This document shows, in pieces, positions 44,872 to 57,830 of a DNA stretch of 64,000 nt. Positions within the stretch are counted from its first letter, which is position 1. Each line of letters begins with the position of its first letter. This DNA is from Ligula intestinalis (lineage: Eukaryota; Platyhelminthes; Cestoda; Diphyllobothriidea; Diphyllobothriidae). Location of the stretch: positions 33,171,715 to 33,235,714 of the forward strand of contig JAYGXS010000005.1 of NCBI GenBank assembly GCA_036362985.1, in the 5' to 3' direction. Under the pieces are notes generated by a model, which had not been told where the DNA came from, ran no database searches, and saw only the letters and a list, made by a program, of their open reading frames with translations. A program made the translations under genes and the position numbers.

Positions 44872-45864
44872 GTGCCAACGTATGCGAAAGATTGGTATTC
44901 TCTGACTAATCGGGATTGATTAAAGTTGTAATACTGATAATTCTGTGGTCTTTTCTGAATTAATTTTAGTCACGATAGCATACCGGCTTTTGACGAGCTC
45001 CTTTCTGTCCGCTAATGAAACGTGCGTACTGTAAAAGGTGGCTAATTAAGTAGCATGCATTTTAACCATTGATTTTCACTGCCTGTATAAATTCAAATAA
45101 ATTTTATGGATAACATAAACGAAAAATATTGCCTGTCCTGCTTTCGTAGGAAATTGCGCATTCTTTAAATGTTATATATAAAGAAAGGATGCTTTTTTGT
45201 TTTAAAAAGTTTCTGAAGTGCTGAATAATTTTTATGCCTGCTGACTGCTACACGTGAATTCAAGGTTTACACACTGTGCGCTATGTTCATCCTGTTTAAG
45301 GAGAAGCACTGTTTTGCTTACTGTTTACGGAAGAAGTCACATAGTTATCATTAGAGTTTGCAATGGATGTGGATCATGCAGTACACTTTATGGGCAGCAT
45401 TAATAAATTTGCGGATACAAAATCCTAAAAAGCACAAAATTAGAAACTTTTTATAAAACGAAATGTACCTTTTCTTTAAATATAGAAGTTTAAGAAGGCT
45501 TCATCTGCTGCCAAAGAAATGCACGAACATTAATTGTGTATATTTTGCATAACATAAATTTTAATTTATCAAGACAATCAAAATCCATTATGAAAATTTC
45601 GGATAAACTGGAGGGCAGGCATCCCAAGAAATTTAATCTCAAGGAAAGACGTCCTTTGGGAAAATGAGACGCATTTGTTTGAAAGTATGGAAATGCATGC
45701 TACATAAGTAGCCACTTTTTACAGTACACACCTTTTGTTAGCTGTGAGAACTAAGTTCTTTATAAAACTGGCATCCAGTTGTGACTGAAATGACTTCAGA
45801 ATAGGCTACACCTTATTCAATGCCGATAAGCTAGAGAGTACGAAACTTTCGCATATGTCGGCAT
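44872..45864. mobile_element. Inverted-repeat element family B, best copy
   Basis: The left end TGCCAACGTATGCGAAAG and the right end in reverse, TGCCGACATATGCGAAAG, open an inverted repeat of about 190 bp. It continues with CTAATCGG.ATTGA, a GCCGGCTTTTGACGAGC segment and an inner word TACTGTAAAAGGTGGCTA with AGCATGCATTTT (45028-45065, inverted at 45695-45732). The body is AT-rich and has no frame. Length 993 bp. This looks like a long-TIR non-autonomous DNA element. Confidence 0.82.
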
Positions 45865-48800
45865 GTAAAAGGATTTTAGCTCGTTATATCTCATAAGTAC
45901 AATTTTTTAATCGGCAATGTCCTGCCTCAAAGTAGAATATTTGAAGAAAATGCGATCCAACTTCATGTGTAAAGCAAATATCATATTTTCAAACCTATAG
46001 TACGGTGTGCAAGTCACATAAACATCCTGACGACACTTAACCTTGTAGATCATCATAGACTTGGGGCCGAATTTAATCACAACAAAGCCCTTAAGTAGTG
46101 AAAACTGCCGTATATATTCAGTCTATTGAGGGCAGTAAGCATTCATTGGATGCATAACATGAAGTTAGGTGACTACAACATGACATGCAGGTCCAGACGC
46201 GAAAATTCAATGAAAATGTAGAGTCGAAAAATATTAATTACGGTGGGATAAACATAGAAGATAACATCTAAAAAGGAATAATACCAAATGCAGTGTCACA
46301 CTTGTATCAAAAACGCGCTATATCATAAAGGTTACATAAAATTTATGCATGCGTTTGGCTGTAACCTGTATCAGAAGTGTAGTTTAACACGCGTGTCATA
46401 TGTATTATGACGGACTACTTTACGGAGTCTTTATCCGGCTAAATAAGCTGGGACAGTGTCAGCCAGTATAAGCAGGAGTTTGGTGTCACGATTGCGTTGG
46501 CAGATACTGGAGGCTCAATTTATGCAAAATGCAAGCAAACTAGAATTCCAGACTACTTGTTAAACTATTTTTAGTAAAAAAATAACCTTCAAGAGAGAGA
46601 GAGAGAGTTGACAAGAAATCGTCGCAAGCAGACGCTGCGAGAAACCATCCTTTCCCAGTAGAGTACGACAAGCGATAAAGAACTTTTCCGACAATTTGGA
46701 GGAAACACAAGTTGCTTTGGGAAATGTTTATCACGAGCGTAGAAACCCTCTTCATATAAGGGCTAACCAAAACCTTAAAGTTGTCTAATTAACAATCTAT
46801 TCAGGCTAACGTCTGAAAAACCCTAATACCCATCAACATGCTTTCTATTTCATGATGAGAATGAATTATTGAGGGTTCACACATTTTTCATATTCTTCAG
46901 AACCGGTGTCTCTAACGATTTTTTCGTCAGCTCTCTTCCTTCTTCAAACGCCTTCCTATTCAATTCCTTCAATTCGTAGGAATAAGGTAAGGTTGCATAG
47001 GCCTGGACTGCTCCATCAAACCCTGCTCTCATAACCGGCCTTCTTTTATCGACCCAACGCCATTTCCACGACGCACTTGTCCAAAAAGACGAACACGTTT
47101 GAACGTTTACCCCGTTTCCATATAAGTGTATAGGCGTGACGAGAATTTATCGAAGGTATACATACACTCGCCAAATTCCTCTTCTGAATTCTCTGATGGG
47201 AATTTGTGCACTCTTAAATCATGAAATTGCCCCGTAAATGCTAGAGAATGTTCGTTAAAATATGTCATGCATGGGAGTATGAAACCCTGCCGTACAAGCG
47301 CTAGCATCGAAATAAACAGTAACCTCCATCATGCTAATGTCCACAGTATGTCTACGAATTCGTGCAAAGGACGGGAGGAACTCTGAATAGGTAATTTAGC
47401 ATATATTTGCTTTCGTTATTTTGATCCGCTGAGTGGATTTACTCCTGAAAAAGCTTTTTAGTTGTGAAAATTGTCTTTTTATTAAAGTTAACTAAAGGTG
47501 ATGGGCATTCACTTAGGCTTAATCAGGAGTGGCCTAATATTGAAGAAATGCCCTGTGCTCTTAAGTACGACAGACTCCCATTTTTTTATTAATACGCAGT
47601 ATGCTATGGGAGAACCTTAGACTCCTTAAGAGAAGTAAATATACACATCTTCCAGAACCGGAAATGTAGTCTTAATTTGATCAAAAGTAGAAGAAGCCAA
47701 GTTCAAGGAATCGCATTCGTTTTCGGAAACTAGGAACGATTTCAGTTTTAAAAAAATATTTTTTGCCAATATTTAAATATTTTTGTCAAAAATACAGTCG
47801 ACAATGTTTTGACCACGTTTTGGTTAACCGCATCAACAATTTGGGACGGTAACCAAACGTGCATTTATAAAATATATGTTAGAGATAGCAATTTACAGTT
47901 TTGTAAAGATAATCTTCACTAATGCGTAATTCAAAAACGGCACTGACCGAAGAAAACGAATTATACTAAGATCTAGATATTTATTTGGTCAGCATTTTTG
48001 CCTTTGTAATTTTAGAACAGGACTGTAAATAATCAAATATGATGAAAAATGCTCTCATATAAAGCTACAAGTTGGTACTTTATTTCCAGCTATTACTGCA
48101 GCAGTTGTTTCCAGGCAAATTAAAATTTTTTTCAAAATTCCTCAGTTTCCCTTTGACGCTATCTTGGAAATAAGTAACATGCGCTGGAATTTGTACACTG
48201 CATATCTGCTTCAAGTGCTTTTATAAGGCGTAACCTATCATACACTTTTTGTATTCATCTAGGGGATAACAATACCAGACTTCTAGTACGAATGCTCTTT
48301 TTGCTTGATTATGTGTTTTGGTGTTTTAAGGAATCCCTACATATGGTTAACGTGGCCATCTTCGTAAAAAATCACATTTTCGGTAACCGCTATTAATAGA
48401 TGCCCTTCTCTAAAAGTTTTACAGTAAGAGTTGAACGAAATCTGGATTTATGGACGAAACGTCGAAAATATGCCGGAATCTTAAAGTAATTGTACTCCAA
48501 TGAGGAAAATATGCAAAACATATTTTGAGGAAAAAAAGTTCTTTTGATATAGAGATAAATGTACGTGTACCCATTGAACTGACGATAAGATTTACATTTA
48601 TTCTTAGCAGCAGCTATTTACATATCGGCGACCTTGATATATATGAAGAAAATTTTACTTTCCGTTTCAAAATATTAGTACTTTAATATTTACTTCATGT
48701 TAAAAATTCGCATATGTTTGTTCATCATAATTTCTAAGAGTAACTACATGTGTTGATGCCAGTTTGCAAGTGCTTATCAATCTTTCGCAAACTTTGACAT

Positions 48801-49560
48801 ATTGCATGATTTCCCCACCGTACTGCGCCGTCAAAAACACTTTTGAGCTTCGAGGTAAGCAAATATCTTAGGATGAAATACAGGCTGTCTAAGTGGTCCT
48901 TTTTACTGGGTGTGGTTTTGTGATGGCGGTGGAGAGATGTGCATTAAAGTGGTCCACTATTAAACAAAAAGTAGAATAAAACACTCTCTAATGCACATTT
49001 AAATGTACTTCACAGCAAAGGATTAAGAACAACCTAGCCTTCCGAATACGAAGAGTTATTTTATATTTTCTCTCCTGCGTATGAGCAGGAAACAATTTCA
49101 ATCTGGAAGTACAAAACCACAGTTCTTGCAACTGCTCACGTTGCTCCACTGGACGCGTGAAAGAAATTTATTTTTATACCTCTTTACAAGAAACGGATAA
49201 CATCTGTCTTTATCAGTAAAATCTGTTCTGTGGCAAATTATCAACAGGGAAACTAAAGTTTCTGCAGCTGCCCAGCAAATTGGCGTAATAGTTTTACGAA
49301 ACCAGCGTCAGGCAATATTTCTGTATCTCTGGATTTGACTGTCTTCAAAATAGCCAAGTCTCAACCAAAAGCCTGTTTTGCAGAACTTCAGTTAGCTTAT
49401 CCTGGGTAATGACTGACGCAAATGGCACACTGATCAACTTCTTCGAATGTTGACAACTGCATTTAGATCGCGTTAGTTTCTGCGTTCAGTAGTTTAGTGC
49501 TGTCAAGATCTGCGGCATTAATTGAGAAGCAGAAGACGAAGACTCGATCGCAGGTATCCA
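45865..49560. other. AT-rich intergenic stretch, nothing recognised
   Basis: Very few open frames over 60 codons, none with a recognisable domain. A (GA)n run lies at about 46595-46607. Confidence 0.5.
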
Positions 49561-49570
49561 TGAATGATGC

Positions 49571-49650
49571 CGTGTCTGAAGATGAGTTTGGGTTGGCAGC
49601 TAAAACGTCAAGCGAATCAGGTTATTGTTCCACTGATTTCCTCTTATTCT
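49571..49650 (+). ncRNA. Hammerhead-like motif, degenerate, with PLE tail
   Basis: CTGAAGATGAG, then GGCAGCTAAAACGTCAAGC, then TTATTGTTCCACTGATTT. GAAAC has become AAAAC. The sequence just before (GATCGCAGGTATCCATGAATG) is shared with the copies near 33.1, 33.45 and 50.2 kb. Confidence 0.5.
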
Positions 49651-50234
49651 TCTCATCTAATTTCTGAGACTCACATATCCCCATTGCGTCGTTAATCTTT
49701 TCTCTATTGTTTCGTGAATGCGTTGCCTATCTGTTTAACGAAAAAGTCTAACTCATTGACGTGTCTCGTAAGTACAATTTTGGAAATGTGATGTAAATTA
49801 TGAAATAGTTCTTGGGTGTTGGTTGTGTTTCAATGCTCCATACAATTCAACATAAACCCATGAAATTTATTCAGGCCAAGATTCCGGCTTTTGAGAACGT
49901 ACGCGTTTGTGCTATTTATGTCGGTTATAGGCCACACCACAGTAATGCTCCTAATATTTGCCCTTTATTTCCTGCAGCTTCATAAATCCGCTAATTTTTC
50001 TTCTCGTGATACCTTTTTAAATGCGTCTCTCAAGCTGATGCAATCCACAGACAGTTTTTCGACGGGCAACATTTAAATATCCTTTTTACGAGAATGAATG
50101 AAGAAACATAATAAAAAGAAACATAATAGATTCCCAGTCTCATGATTGATCAACTGATATTCTCGAATATTCGTTCGATGCCATTAACCGGCGTTACTAG
50201 GGTTGTAAAAGTAATCATCCTGATTTCAGGTATC

Positions 50235-50300
50235 CGCATCTGATGATGTGCCTTAATTTAGGTTTTAGCTAGAAGCTGAAACGTCAAGTGAATGAATTTT
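50235..50300 (+). ncRNA. Hammerhead-like motif, partly degenerate
   Basis: CATCTGATGATGTGCC, then AGAAGCTGAAACGTCAAG. The GAAACGTC half is intact. The subfamily core (usually CTGAAGATG) is CTTAATTTA. Confidence 0.5.
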
Positions 50301-50364
50301 ACCCCGAAAATTGCACAATACTAAAGCAAAACTAGAGAACTCATTTGGATGCGTAAGAGGGCTC

Positions 50365-52340
50365 CGGCAGAACTAAAGTAGGATCCTAAACTACGTTTTA
50401 CTGTGCTTAGGAACTCTAAGCACCATTGTCGGCCTTGCGTAAGGCCTTCATAAAAGCGAAGTGCATTTAGGGGAAAAATGTATTAACGAACAAATCAAAA
50501 AATATTATGGAGATATTTCGCCGACATTAAAAAAAACTGGAGAGTCTATTTTGTTACGCAGGCAGGGTTCATCAGAACAGAATTATGTTCGTAAGCTTAA
50601 TAGTGTTGTGTGCCTTTAAACAGCTGCCACCATTTGAGGTTTCACCAAGGGCCTACCGAAAAGCACGTTTTATCTTTTGATGCGATATTCTGTACTCCGG
50701 CAGTTCATAGCATTATCCTGCTTTTATAATCCGCCATGTTTCCAAATCACAATGTGCTCTTAGATGCCGGCTTAAGAAATGCACAAGAAATTTACTCTTA
50801 GGGTGGTTGGCAAAACGCGACAAATATTTTATCTGAGGATTAAGTCGACCAGCTCGTCTAAAAACATCGATCTTCGAGTGCAAAATTGCAGGTCAGCGGC
50901 TTAGGCTGCTGGCCAAGGGTTCGTTTTCTGTCGTCTATACTGAGGCTGAGGCAACATTCCAGTCGCAGAGGCTACGTCATTGACTTAAATACCAGAGAAG
51001 AAGGCGAGACGATCGCTAGACGAAGAAACTTATTCATCTGAGGTTTCCGATTCAGTCGCAGATTCATTCTCAGAGACAGTAGCAGAAACAGGTAAATCAA
51101 ACACAGGCGAATACATTTCCTGGCTCAGCGATCGCATCTGTGCATTTTAAATTAATTCCTAGGACGCACATTTTCGCTTGTATTGATAACTTAAATAACT
51201 TAGCAATGAGGTAAAATAGTGGTAGACAGTGGCTGCAAAGACTGGCATACGAATTCTTAAGTAATTGCCCACCGACTTTCATCTAGAAATCCAATGTAGG
51301 ACTTGGTTAATCGTTTGTCGCATCGTTTGGAAATGGTTCTAGCCGAATTCGAAAACATATGTTCTGTCCTACAGTCCTATCCGCAAATTCCATCGCAAAA
51401 CTGCCACAGTACCGATGCTATCTTCAGTCTTTTGAGTTTGACTTGATTTTGATAAAGCATCATACAAAAAATATTTGACGTATTCTAGCAATACTATAAA
51501 ATACGAAGAGCCTCTTTGGTTGCGTATGCAGAGTTCTTCAGAATCGAAATAAGACCCTACGTGCAGCCATGCTGCGCGTCCTTGCAATTTTAAATGGGTT
51601 TTTCAGATTTTTATTATATTTTTTGGAATACCTCAAACATTTTTTAGTGAGCTTTGTCACCCTACGCGTAAGGGTTCTGTGCATCGGAACTCTTCATGCC
51701 CCCGTCGGTTTCGCGAAAGCTTAATCAAAAAGCGTCCGAATATTTCTGGCAGGCATTAAAAATACTGAGGAGCCTATTTAGTTGCGTAAGGAGGGTCGTT
51801 GAGAATAGAAGAAAGACCCCACGCGTAGCGATTCTGTGCGTCAAAACTCTAACCGCTGCGGCTGTCCTCGTCTACGGCTATTTATATCTTTGGGGGGTAC
51901 CGCGGAAGGGAAGAGGTGCTGGGCGTCGTTGAAAATTTAAATATGCTCTGCAGCTATTTTAATATTGCAAGAATACTTCAAACTTGATTTATTAGGATTT
52001 ATCACCCTACGCTTAGCGGTGCTGCGCGTTGGATCTCTACCCCCCCCTTGTCGGCCTCGCTAAAGGCCCACGTAAAAGTGGTTTACATCGCTGGAGGGTC
52101 GGTCGGAAGTGAGGTAAGATGCTACCCACAGTTTTGCTGTTCGTCGTTGAAATTTTTAATTTAATCTTTCAATTTTTTAAATATTACTTCAATATCACAA
52201 AGATTAGGTATAAAGATTTATTACACTAAACGTAGCTGTTCCGTGCGTGGGAAATCTAACCGCCTATGTCTGCCTTTTTGCCAAAGGCCACCCAAAAGGC
52301 AGTTTCCGGCCTGAATTCCTCCCCTATGTTCCCAAAACGC
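50365..52340. repeat. Composite tandem repeat, cluster 1
   Basis: Two alternating half-units of about 105-110 bp contain the word CCCTACGCGTAGCGG or a variant (51551, 51659, 51811, 52010, 52112, 52222), each followed by TCTGTGCGTCGGAACTC or TGCGTGTC-type text. Between them lies GTCGGCCTCGCTAAAGGCC with GGAGGGTC.ATCAGAAGGGAAG. A remnant unit at 50395-50600 is separated by a 700-bp interruption that includes a hammerhead-like module (51036-51080) and a block (51130-51340) which is repeated after cluster 2. Confidence 0.75.
51036..51085 (-). ncRNA. Hammerhead-like motif, degenerate
   Basis: The - strand reads CTGAGAATGAATCTGCGACT, then GAATCGGAAACCTCAGATG, with AATAAGTTTCTTCG following. The core is altered in both halves. 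Confidence 0.45.
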
Positions 52341-52439
52341 GCTTGCTTCTTCGGGGTGGGCTTGGCTACTGCATAATTGAGTTAATCAGAATGAGTTCAG
52401 GTACGGGCGAACACTTTTTCATTGTTAAGTTAGTCCAAG

Positions 52440-52935
52440 CATTCTCCAGCACAAGATTGCAGCCTAGCGATTTAGACCACTAGATCACAGAGGGCGTACT
52501 TTTTTGTCATCTGCATTTAAGTAAATTTAAAATCTCGGGCGAAATCGTTAGAGGCTAACACTCTGTCATAGACCTGAAAAAAATAACTGAAAAGTAAGAA
52601 AAATAGTAGAAGGAGCATTATAGACTGAAATACAAATCGCAAGCTTATTACCCATCCCACGTAGTTTTCTTTACTGGCGGCTTTTTTAGGCTATGTACCA
52701 CCTCATTAACTCATGTTTATTGACCTCGCCAACAAACTGGGATAATATTTTCGGATACTAGAACACGCATGTACAAATAGGGAATTAAAAGGTAACCCAC
52801 TTATAGCTCCTTCAAATATACTGATACTGACAGTCAGCCAGAAATCTAATCAAGGACTTGGGTTATTGCGTCTCCCATCCATGTGTAATGGCTCTAGCCG
52901 ATCTCATACGCTTTTTTCTGACATAAAATTAGTGT
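52440..52935. repeat. Blocks shared with the region after cluster 2
   Basis: ATCACAGAGGGCGTAC (52485-52500) and the stretch CAGTCAGCCAGAAATCTAAT to GGCTCTAGCCGATCTCAT (52833-52908) reappear at 57079-57094 and 57255-57325. Together with the tandem clusters they form a larger composite repeat. Confidence 0.6.
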
Positions 52936-53740
52936 GCGTCCCATTACAACGCAAAATGCTGCGGGAACCTTAAGTTATTCGTCTTGTTTATAAGCCTTTA
53001 AACGGCAAAAACTGATCCTGGAACTAAGTAAACGATAGTTGTTCTTTGTTTGTTTGAGGGCTGGTCTTATACGCAGTAAGTCTGGACAAACTCAGTGGAT
53101 GCAGCAGCAGTGAAAGTAAGGCCCCCACACACAGTGGATCTGTACGTCTTCGTCGGCCTTGCCGAACAACAAATTACATCTTATCCCTCCCCTCTCGATA
53201 TTCCGCACTCATGTTTGCCAGCACGCCAACCTGTTTGCAGTAATCTATCATGATGCTAAATCGGTCTGTGTGGGGTTCTTGCGGACGGGCAAATAATGCA
53301 TAGGAAAATTGCTCTGATGGAGGCGGGCGGCGGGCCATGCAAAGGTAACGGGTTCACTCTAGATGCAACCGACTGTTTGGTCGGGCACATGTATGCTGCG
53401 GTGCGATCCGGCGGCTTAGATCACAATTGTACTCGCTTCTTTCATCTGCACGGACGCAAATTTCTCATCTCATGCAGGCTCGTAGGAGAACAAAGGCACC
53501 GATAGGGTAGCAAATAAATCTACAGGTTTTCAGCTTCAGGTGCAGTGCTAAGGAGGATCATATCAGCGAACATCTGAAGTTCCGATTGTCCTATCACTAT
53601 GCAAATGGTGTACACAAATAGGTTCATCCCTGAGTACAGTTCCTAGGAGAAGCAGGTCGCATTATGAATCGTGTCATAAAGTTTCTGCCTCACTGTATGT
53701 CAGGGGCTCAAAGTTTGAGCTCCACCTGTATAATTCATGT
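52936..53740. other. Intergenic, nothing recognised
   Basis: The frame 53296-53505 has no known domain. Confidence 0.4.
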
Positions 53741-53743
53741 AAC

Positions 53744-54870
53744 ATGCCGAAATATGTGAAAGATTGATACGCTTTCGCTAATCGCCATGAGTAAGGTCTT
53801 AATACTGATTATCGTGCAGTTTATCTTGATGTCAGTTCACTCAAAATAGAATGCCGGCTTTTAATTATCGGTAAAGGTAGCTTATGTAGCCCCAGTCATA
53901 TACCTCCAGTCCCTGTATTTTGTCCTCCAAAAACGGTGTTTATAGAGTTTTTTGGAGTGGGAAAATAGGACAGGTGGATAAGGAAGTAAGCGTTACGTGA
54001 AAAAATGTAGTCAAAGTTGCTTCCTGCGGCCGCTAGAAACAGGTTGTTCTGCATGTAAATTGAAGGTGTGCGCGGTGCTACGCGCCGCGGACTTTACTAA
54101 TCTAACGCCAGAACGGTAGTTTGGATCACAGGTAAGTTGAAGTGGATAACCTTCTAACCACCATTTCAATTTTTCTGGAAATCCAAGAAACTTGCATTTT
54201 GATAATCGGGTTTTTCCACAATAAGTTAAATGATAATACTGATTAGGGTAATGTACAGATATAAATCAAAACACTTCTAAATATAGTAAAATAAAAATGC
54301 ATTCAGCATTTATTAAAGTATATTCCATTGCATGCTCTAATTTCCCGTCCATGTGCCCGATAAACACCGTTTTCGTAGGAAAACATGCAGGCTGTAGGGA
54401 TTAATGAGTAGGGCTACATAGGCTATCGTTGCTTAAATATCTACCTTCCGAGCGCTGACAAATGTTATCGACTGTAAAAAGTGGCTACTTAAGCTGTATG
54501 CAATTTTATCATTGACTTTGACCGCCTTCATAAATTCAAATATATTTTATGCAAAATATGAACGAAAACTTATATCTTGTACTTATTTGGAAGCAGATTA
54601 CGCCTCCTTTAATTTTCATCATTTAAAGAAAGGGTATCTATCGGTTTTAGAAAGTTTCTGAATTGCCGAATACTCTTTAAACCTACTGACTGCTTCACTT
54701 GAATTCAAGGTCTAAAATCTTTGCGCTGTGTATATCCTGTTTAAGGAAAATTGCGTTTCCCTTAGGGTTTGAAGCGGAAGTCACATAGTTCCCTCAAAAT
54801 ATTGGAACAGATGCTGCCCATGCAGTGTACCTTTTAGGCAGCATTAATAAATTGACGGATGTAATGTGTT
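53744..54870. mobile_element. Inverted-repeat family B copy, split by a family A insertion
   Basis: The left outer TIR starts ATGCCGAAATATGTGAAAG and runs to ATGCCGGCTTTTAATTATC, then family A copy 3 interrupts. The inner TIR word CTGTAAAAAGTGGCTACTT resumes at about 54472 and the body continues (CTTCACTTGAATTCAAGG, AGCAGCATTAATAAAT-type word). The right outer TIR was not found, so the copy is truncated near 54870. Confidence 0.75.
53870..54432. mobile_element. Inverted-repeat element family A, copy 3 (nested in family B)
   Basis: The ends are GGTAAAGGTAGCTTATG and (reverse) GCAACGATAGCCTATGTAG. The body has TGTAAATTGAAGGTGTGCG and GGTGCTACGCGCCGCGG. About 80% similar by eye to copies 1 and 2. 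No frame. Confidence 0.82.
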
Positions 54871-55985
54871 ACAGGATTTGAAGGCCATGCTTTAAGCAGC
54901 TCTAATCGTTAGGAGTCCTAATGTGTGTGACCATGGCTTTCCGTTTCTTACACGAGCCATTAATACTGGTTATTTTATCGCAGTGGTTGACATGACGTGA
55001 CTTTGGCGCTCTTACTTTTGGTCATACACACGCTTCCCGCATGCCTCGTTATTTAATTCCACGCCAAAAATCGCAAGGCCATATGGGTGCTTGTTAATTG
55101 CGTGCGTGGGGGCCAGCGAATTGTTATTCGTGCAGCTAGCAGCATGCAGCGTGATTGTCATCTCTTGCAAGGACTTCGGCCTTGTCAAACTTGACGGTTT
55201 GGGGCCTTATTAGGTCGGAGGTCTGGGAGATTGGTGTATGTTTTTACCCCTCTTCTACTGCAGAGTTCGTTTACACTTGAATTGAGCGGTCACGCACGGG
55301 AGCAAGCAGAAGTCATTCAAATCATCCTATCGCTGATGCTAATTTGGTAATTGCTCGAGAAAAAGTAGGACATGGATCTCTGCTCCCCCCGTGCGAGGTT
55401 TCTGTCAAACCATTAGTTCACCTTTTTATGCTACTGCATATTAACTAGTTTTGTTAACATCGATGAAGAGAAGCACGTATTGACGGTAGAATTTATTTAG
55501 AAGGTCAAAAGTATTGAAGGGGGAGTGAAAGATGCCAAGGTAAGTGGGACAACGAAAGCCATTTTCTCTTATTTGCAGCATCGATAAAAGTCTTTTGATA
55601 AAAGTCTTACTGATGAAAGAAGAGAAGTTTATTGGCCTATCTCAAAAAAGGTTGACAAGTGGACATTTGTAAGCGCTGAGACTTTGCCGAATGTTGCTTA
55701 CCGAAAAGACATTTCCCAGCCCCAGGCTGAGTAGCTAGTAAACCTTTGAGCCTGGAAATCACTTGGCAACTAAATTATCCACAAAATGGTCAACAATTAT
55801 TTTTCTTTGGTCAGGTCAGGTTTATTAAGGAAAATGTAGGAAAATGTACCTATCAAGTTTGCGCAGAATTTGCGCTAGTATACTAGCCAGTGATTGCTTA
55901 ATTCGTAGATTAAATGGATAAGCTATTAACCGCACTACCTTGCCAATTCCAAGCAAAGATAAGAAGACAAAGAAATAGTAGTTAA
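54871..55985. other. Intergenic, short shared block only
   Basis: The block at about 55075-55195 (GTGCTTGTTAATTGCGTGCG, ATCTCTTGCAAGGACTT) resembles 36565-36640 and 40258-40340. No gene was recognised. Confidence 0.4.
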
Positions 55986-56004
55986 GAAGTAGACGTGATT
56001 GCTG

Positions 56005-56065
56005 AATCAGAACTTTATTTGGTTGACCTTTCGAAATCCGACTCAAAACCTTCCTTATGAGAAAA
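56005..56065 (-). ncRNA. Hammerhead-like motif, degenerate
   Basis: The - strand reads CATAAGGAAGGTTTTGAG, then CGGATTTCGAAAGGTCAACC, then AATAAAGTTCTGATTCAGC. GAAACGTC is GAAAGGTC. Confidence 0.4.
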
Positions 56066-56329
56066 AAAAAGGTACGGGGTATTTAACCACAAGTAGTTGC
56101 TGACTTTAATTATTGAAATTATTAGACTACTACGCACCTCTGACGTGGGTCTGGCACCTCCTAGGTATACGGTATCTGTTCCAGGCTAGGCGGTCAGTAA
56201 ATACTAAAAATGTGTATCGCTTGTAAGAAAAGTTGTGCGCGCAAAATAGAGCATATGTTAACGTTTCAGTAGGCTGCTAGAACCAAGAAGGTAAGCTCCA
56301 AGAAGCAGTTTAGAAGGAAAAGATGCGCG

Positions 56330-57385
56330 GCCAGAGGCCCCCGTTAAGGTGATTTGCATTTTTGGAGGGTCCGTTAGAGGGGAAGTAAGACCCTACGCGC
56401 ATGGGTACTGCGTGTCATTTAAACTTTTAATGGGCTCTTCAGATTTTTTCATTCTACTAGAATACCTAGAACATTATGTATTGAGATTTTTTACCCTACG
56501 CGTAGCGGTGTTGTTCGCCAGATCTCTAACCACCCCTTGTCTGCCTCACTTAAGGCCTCCGTAAAGGCCATTTTCATCTTTGAGGGTTTCATCAGAAGGG
56601 AAGCAAGACACTTCGCATATTAGTGTTGTGCTTTGTTGAAAGTTAAAATGTGCTCTTTAGATTTTATAACATTACCACACTACCTTGAACAATATTTATG
56701 AAAATGTCTTACCCTAATCGTAGCGGTTCTGTGCTTTGGAACTCTAACCGCCTCTTTAGACCTTTTTGCCGATGCCCCAGGTAAAGGCCGCTTACATATT
56801 TGGGGGTCTATCAGAAGGGAAGTCAGATCGTACCCACAGGTGTGTTAACTGCTGCAGCTATTTTTTAATTACTTCCTAGGTCCCACAATTTCTCTTGTGT
56901 TTTTAATGCATTTAATTTACCATAAAGCAAAAAATAGTAGCAGAAACCGCAGAAAAAGACTGGCATGCCAATTTTCAGATAATTGTCCATTGAAATTCGA
57001 ACAGAAACCCAATCTACGTTTTGGGTTAGTGTTAGTCCCATCATTGCCAGATTACAGATCAGCGACTTAGAAGGATGGATCACAGAGGGCGTCTTTTTAT
57101 CATCTTTCGTGTGATAACCTCAACATCACACGCAACATACATGCGCACAACGGTTCTGCAATAAGCCTGAATAAATTACCGGGGGATAAATAATAATATT
57201 AAACAAGGGAGAAAAGCCTGAAATACAAATCTTCAGCTGACTGCCCATTGAGAGTCAGTCAGAAATGCAATCAAGGAATTGGGTTACTGCCTGTCCTTGT
57301 GATGTATACTGGCTCCATCCGATCTAATGCCCCTTTTTCTGATCTTAAGTCAGGGAACAATAGTTAGCACCGTATTTTAACACAA
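56330..57385. repeat. Composite tandem repeat, cluster 2, with flanking shared blocks
   Basis: Half-units are centred on CCCTACGCGCATGGG (56390), CCCTACGCGTAGCGG (56494), a diverged one (56603) and CCCTAATCGTAGCGG (56710), at spacings of about 104-110 bp. Shared blocks follow: 56865-57040 matches 51150-51310, 57048-57100 matches 52450-52500, and 57220-57345 matches 52800-52920. The order of blocks differs from cluster 1, which suggests rearrangement or a longer repeating unit. Confidence 0.75.
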
Positions 57386-57739
57386 ACATGCAGCAGATAT
57401 CTTACGTTCTTTGTTTTGCTTTGTCACACACGATGCTAACGTCGATGTGGGAAGTCCAATTTTGCCTATGCTTTGCGACATATTCAAGGCCATTCTTTGG
57501 TCATTAGGAATTGCGTGTGACTCCCCGGTGCTTTGTGGTTGCAGTGCCCTATTTTACTCATAACGAATGGAGTATGTTTATGCTGAAAAAGCGGGGTTGA
57601 TATTTCTCAAATAAAGTGTATCTTAATCTTTAATCACCGCACTATTCAGTGCCCCACAGAAAACTTTGAAATGAAAAAATTATTGGCTAAACCTCTCGCC
57701 AATACAAGCGAAATTCTGAGGCCCAGAAAGAATCTCCGA

Positions 57740-57830
57740 AAAAGTAGACGTGATCATTGGAACAAGACCTTAATTTCGTCTGACATATCGGACCTCAGGC
57801 AAAATTCATCCTCGTTTCGTACACAAGGAG
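57740..57830 (-). ncRNA. Hammerhead-like motif relic
   Basis: The - strand reads CGAGGATGAATTTTGCCTG, then AGGTCCGATATGTCAGACG, then GGTCTTGTTCCAATGATC. The tail is recognisable; the core is lost. Confidence 0.4.

Noticed and set aside
48450..48478. GGACGAAACGTCG resembling the hammerhead 3' half
   Set aside because: No CUGANGA upstream at a suitable distance and no family tail.
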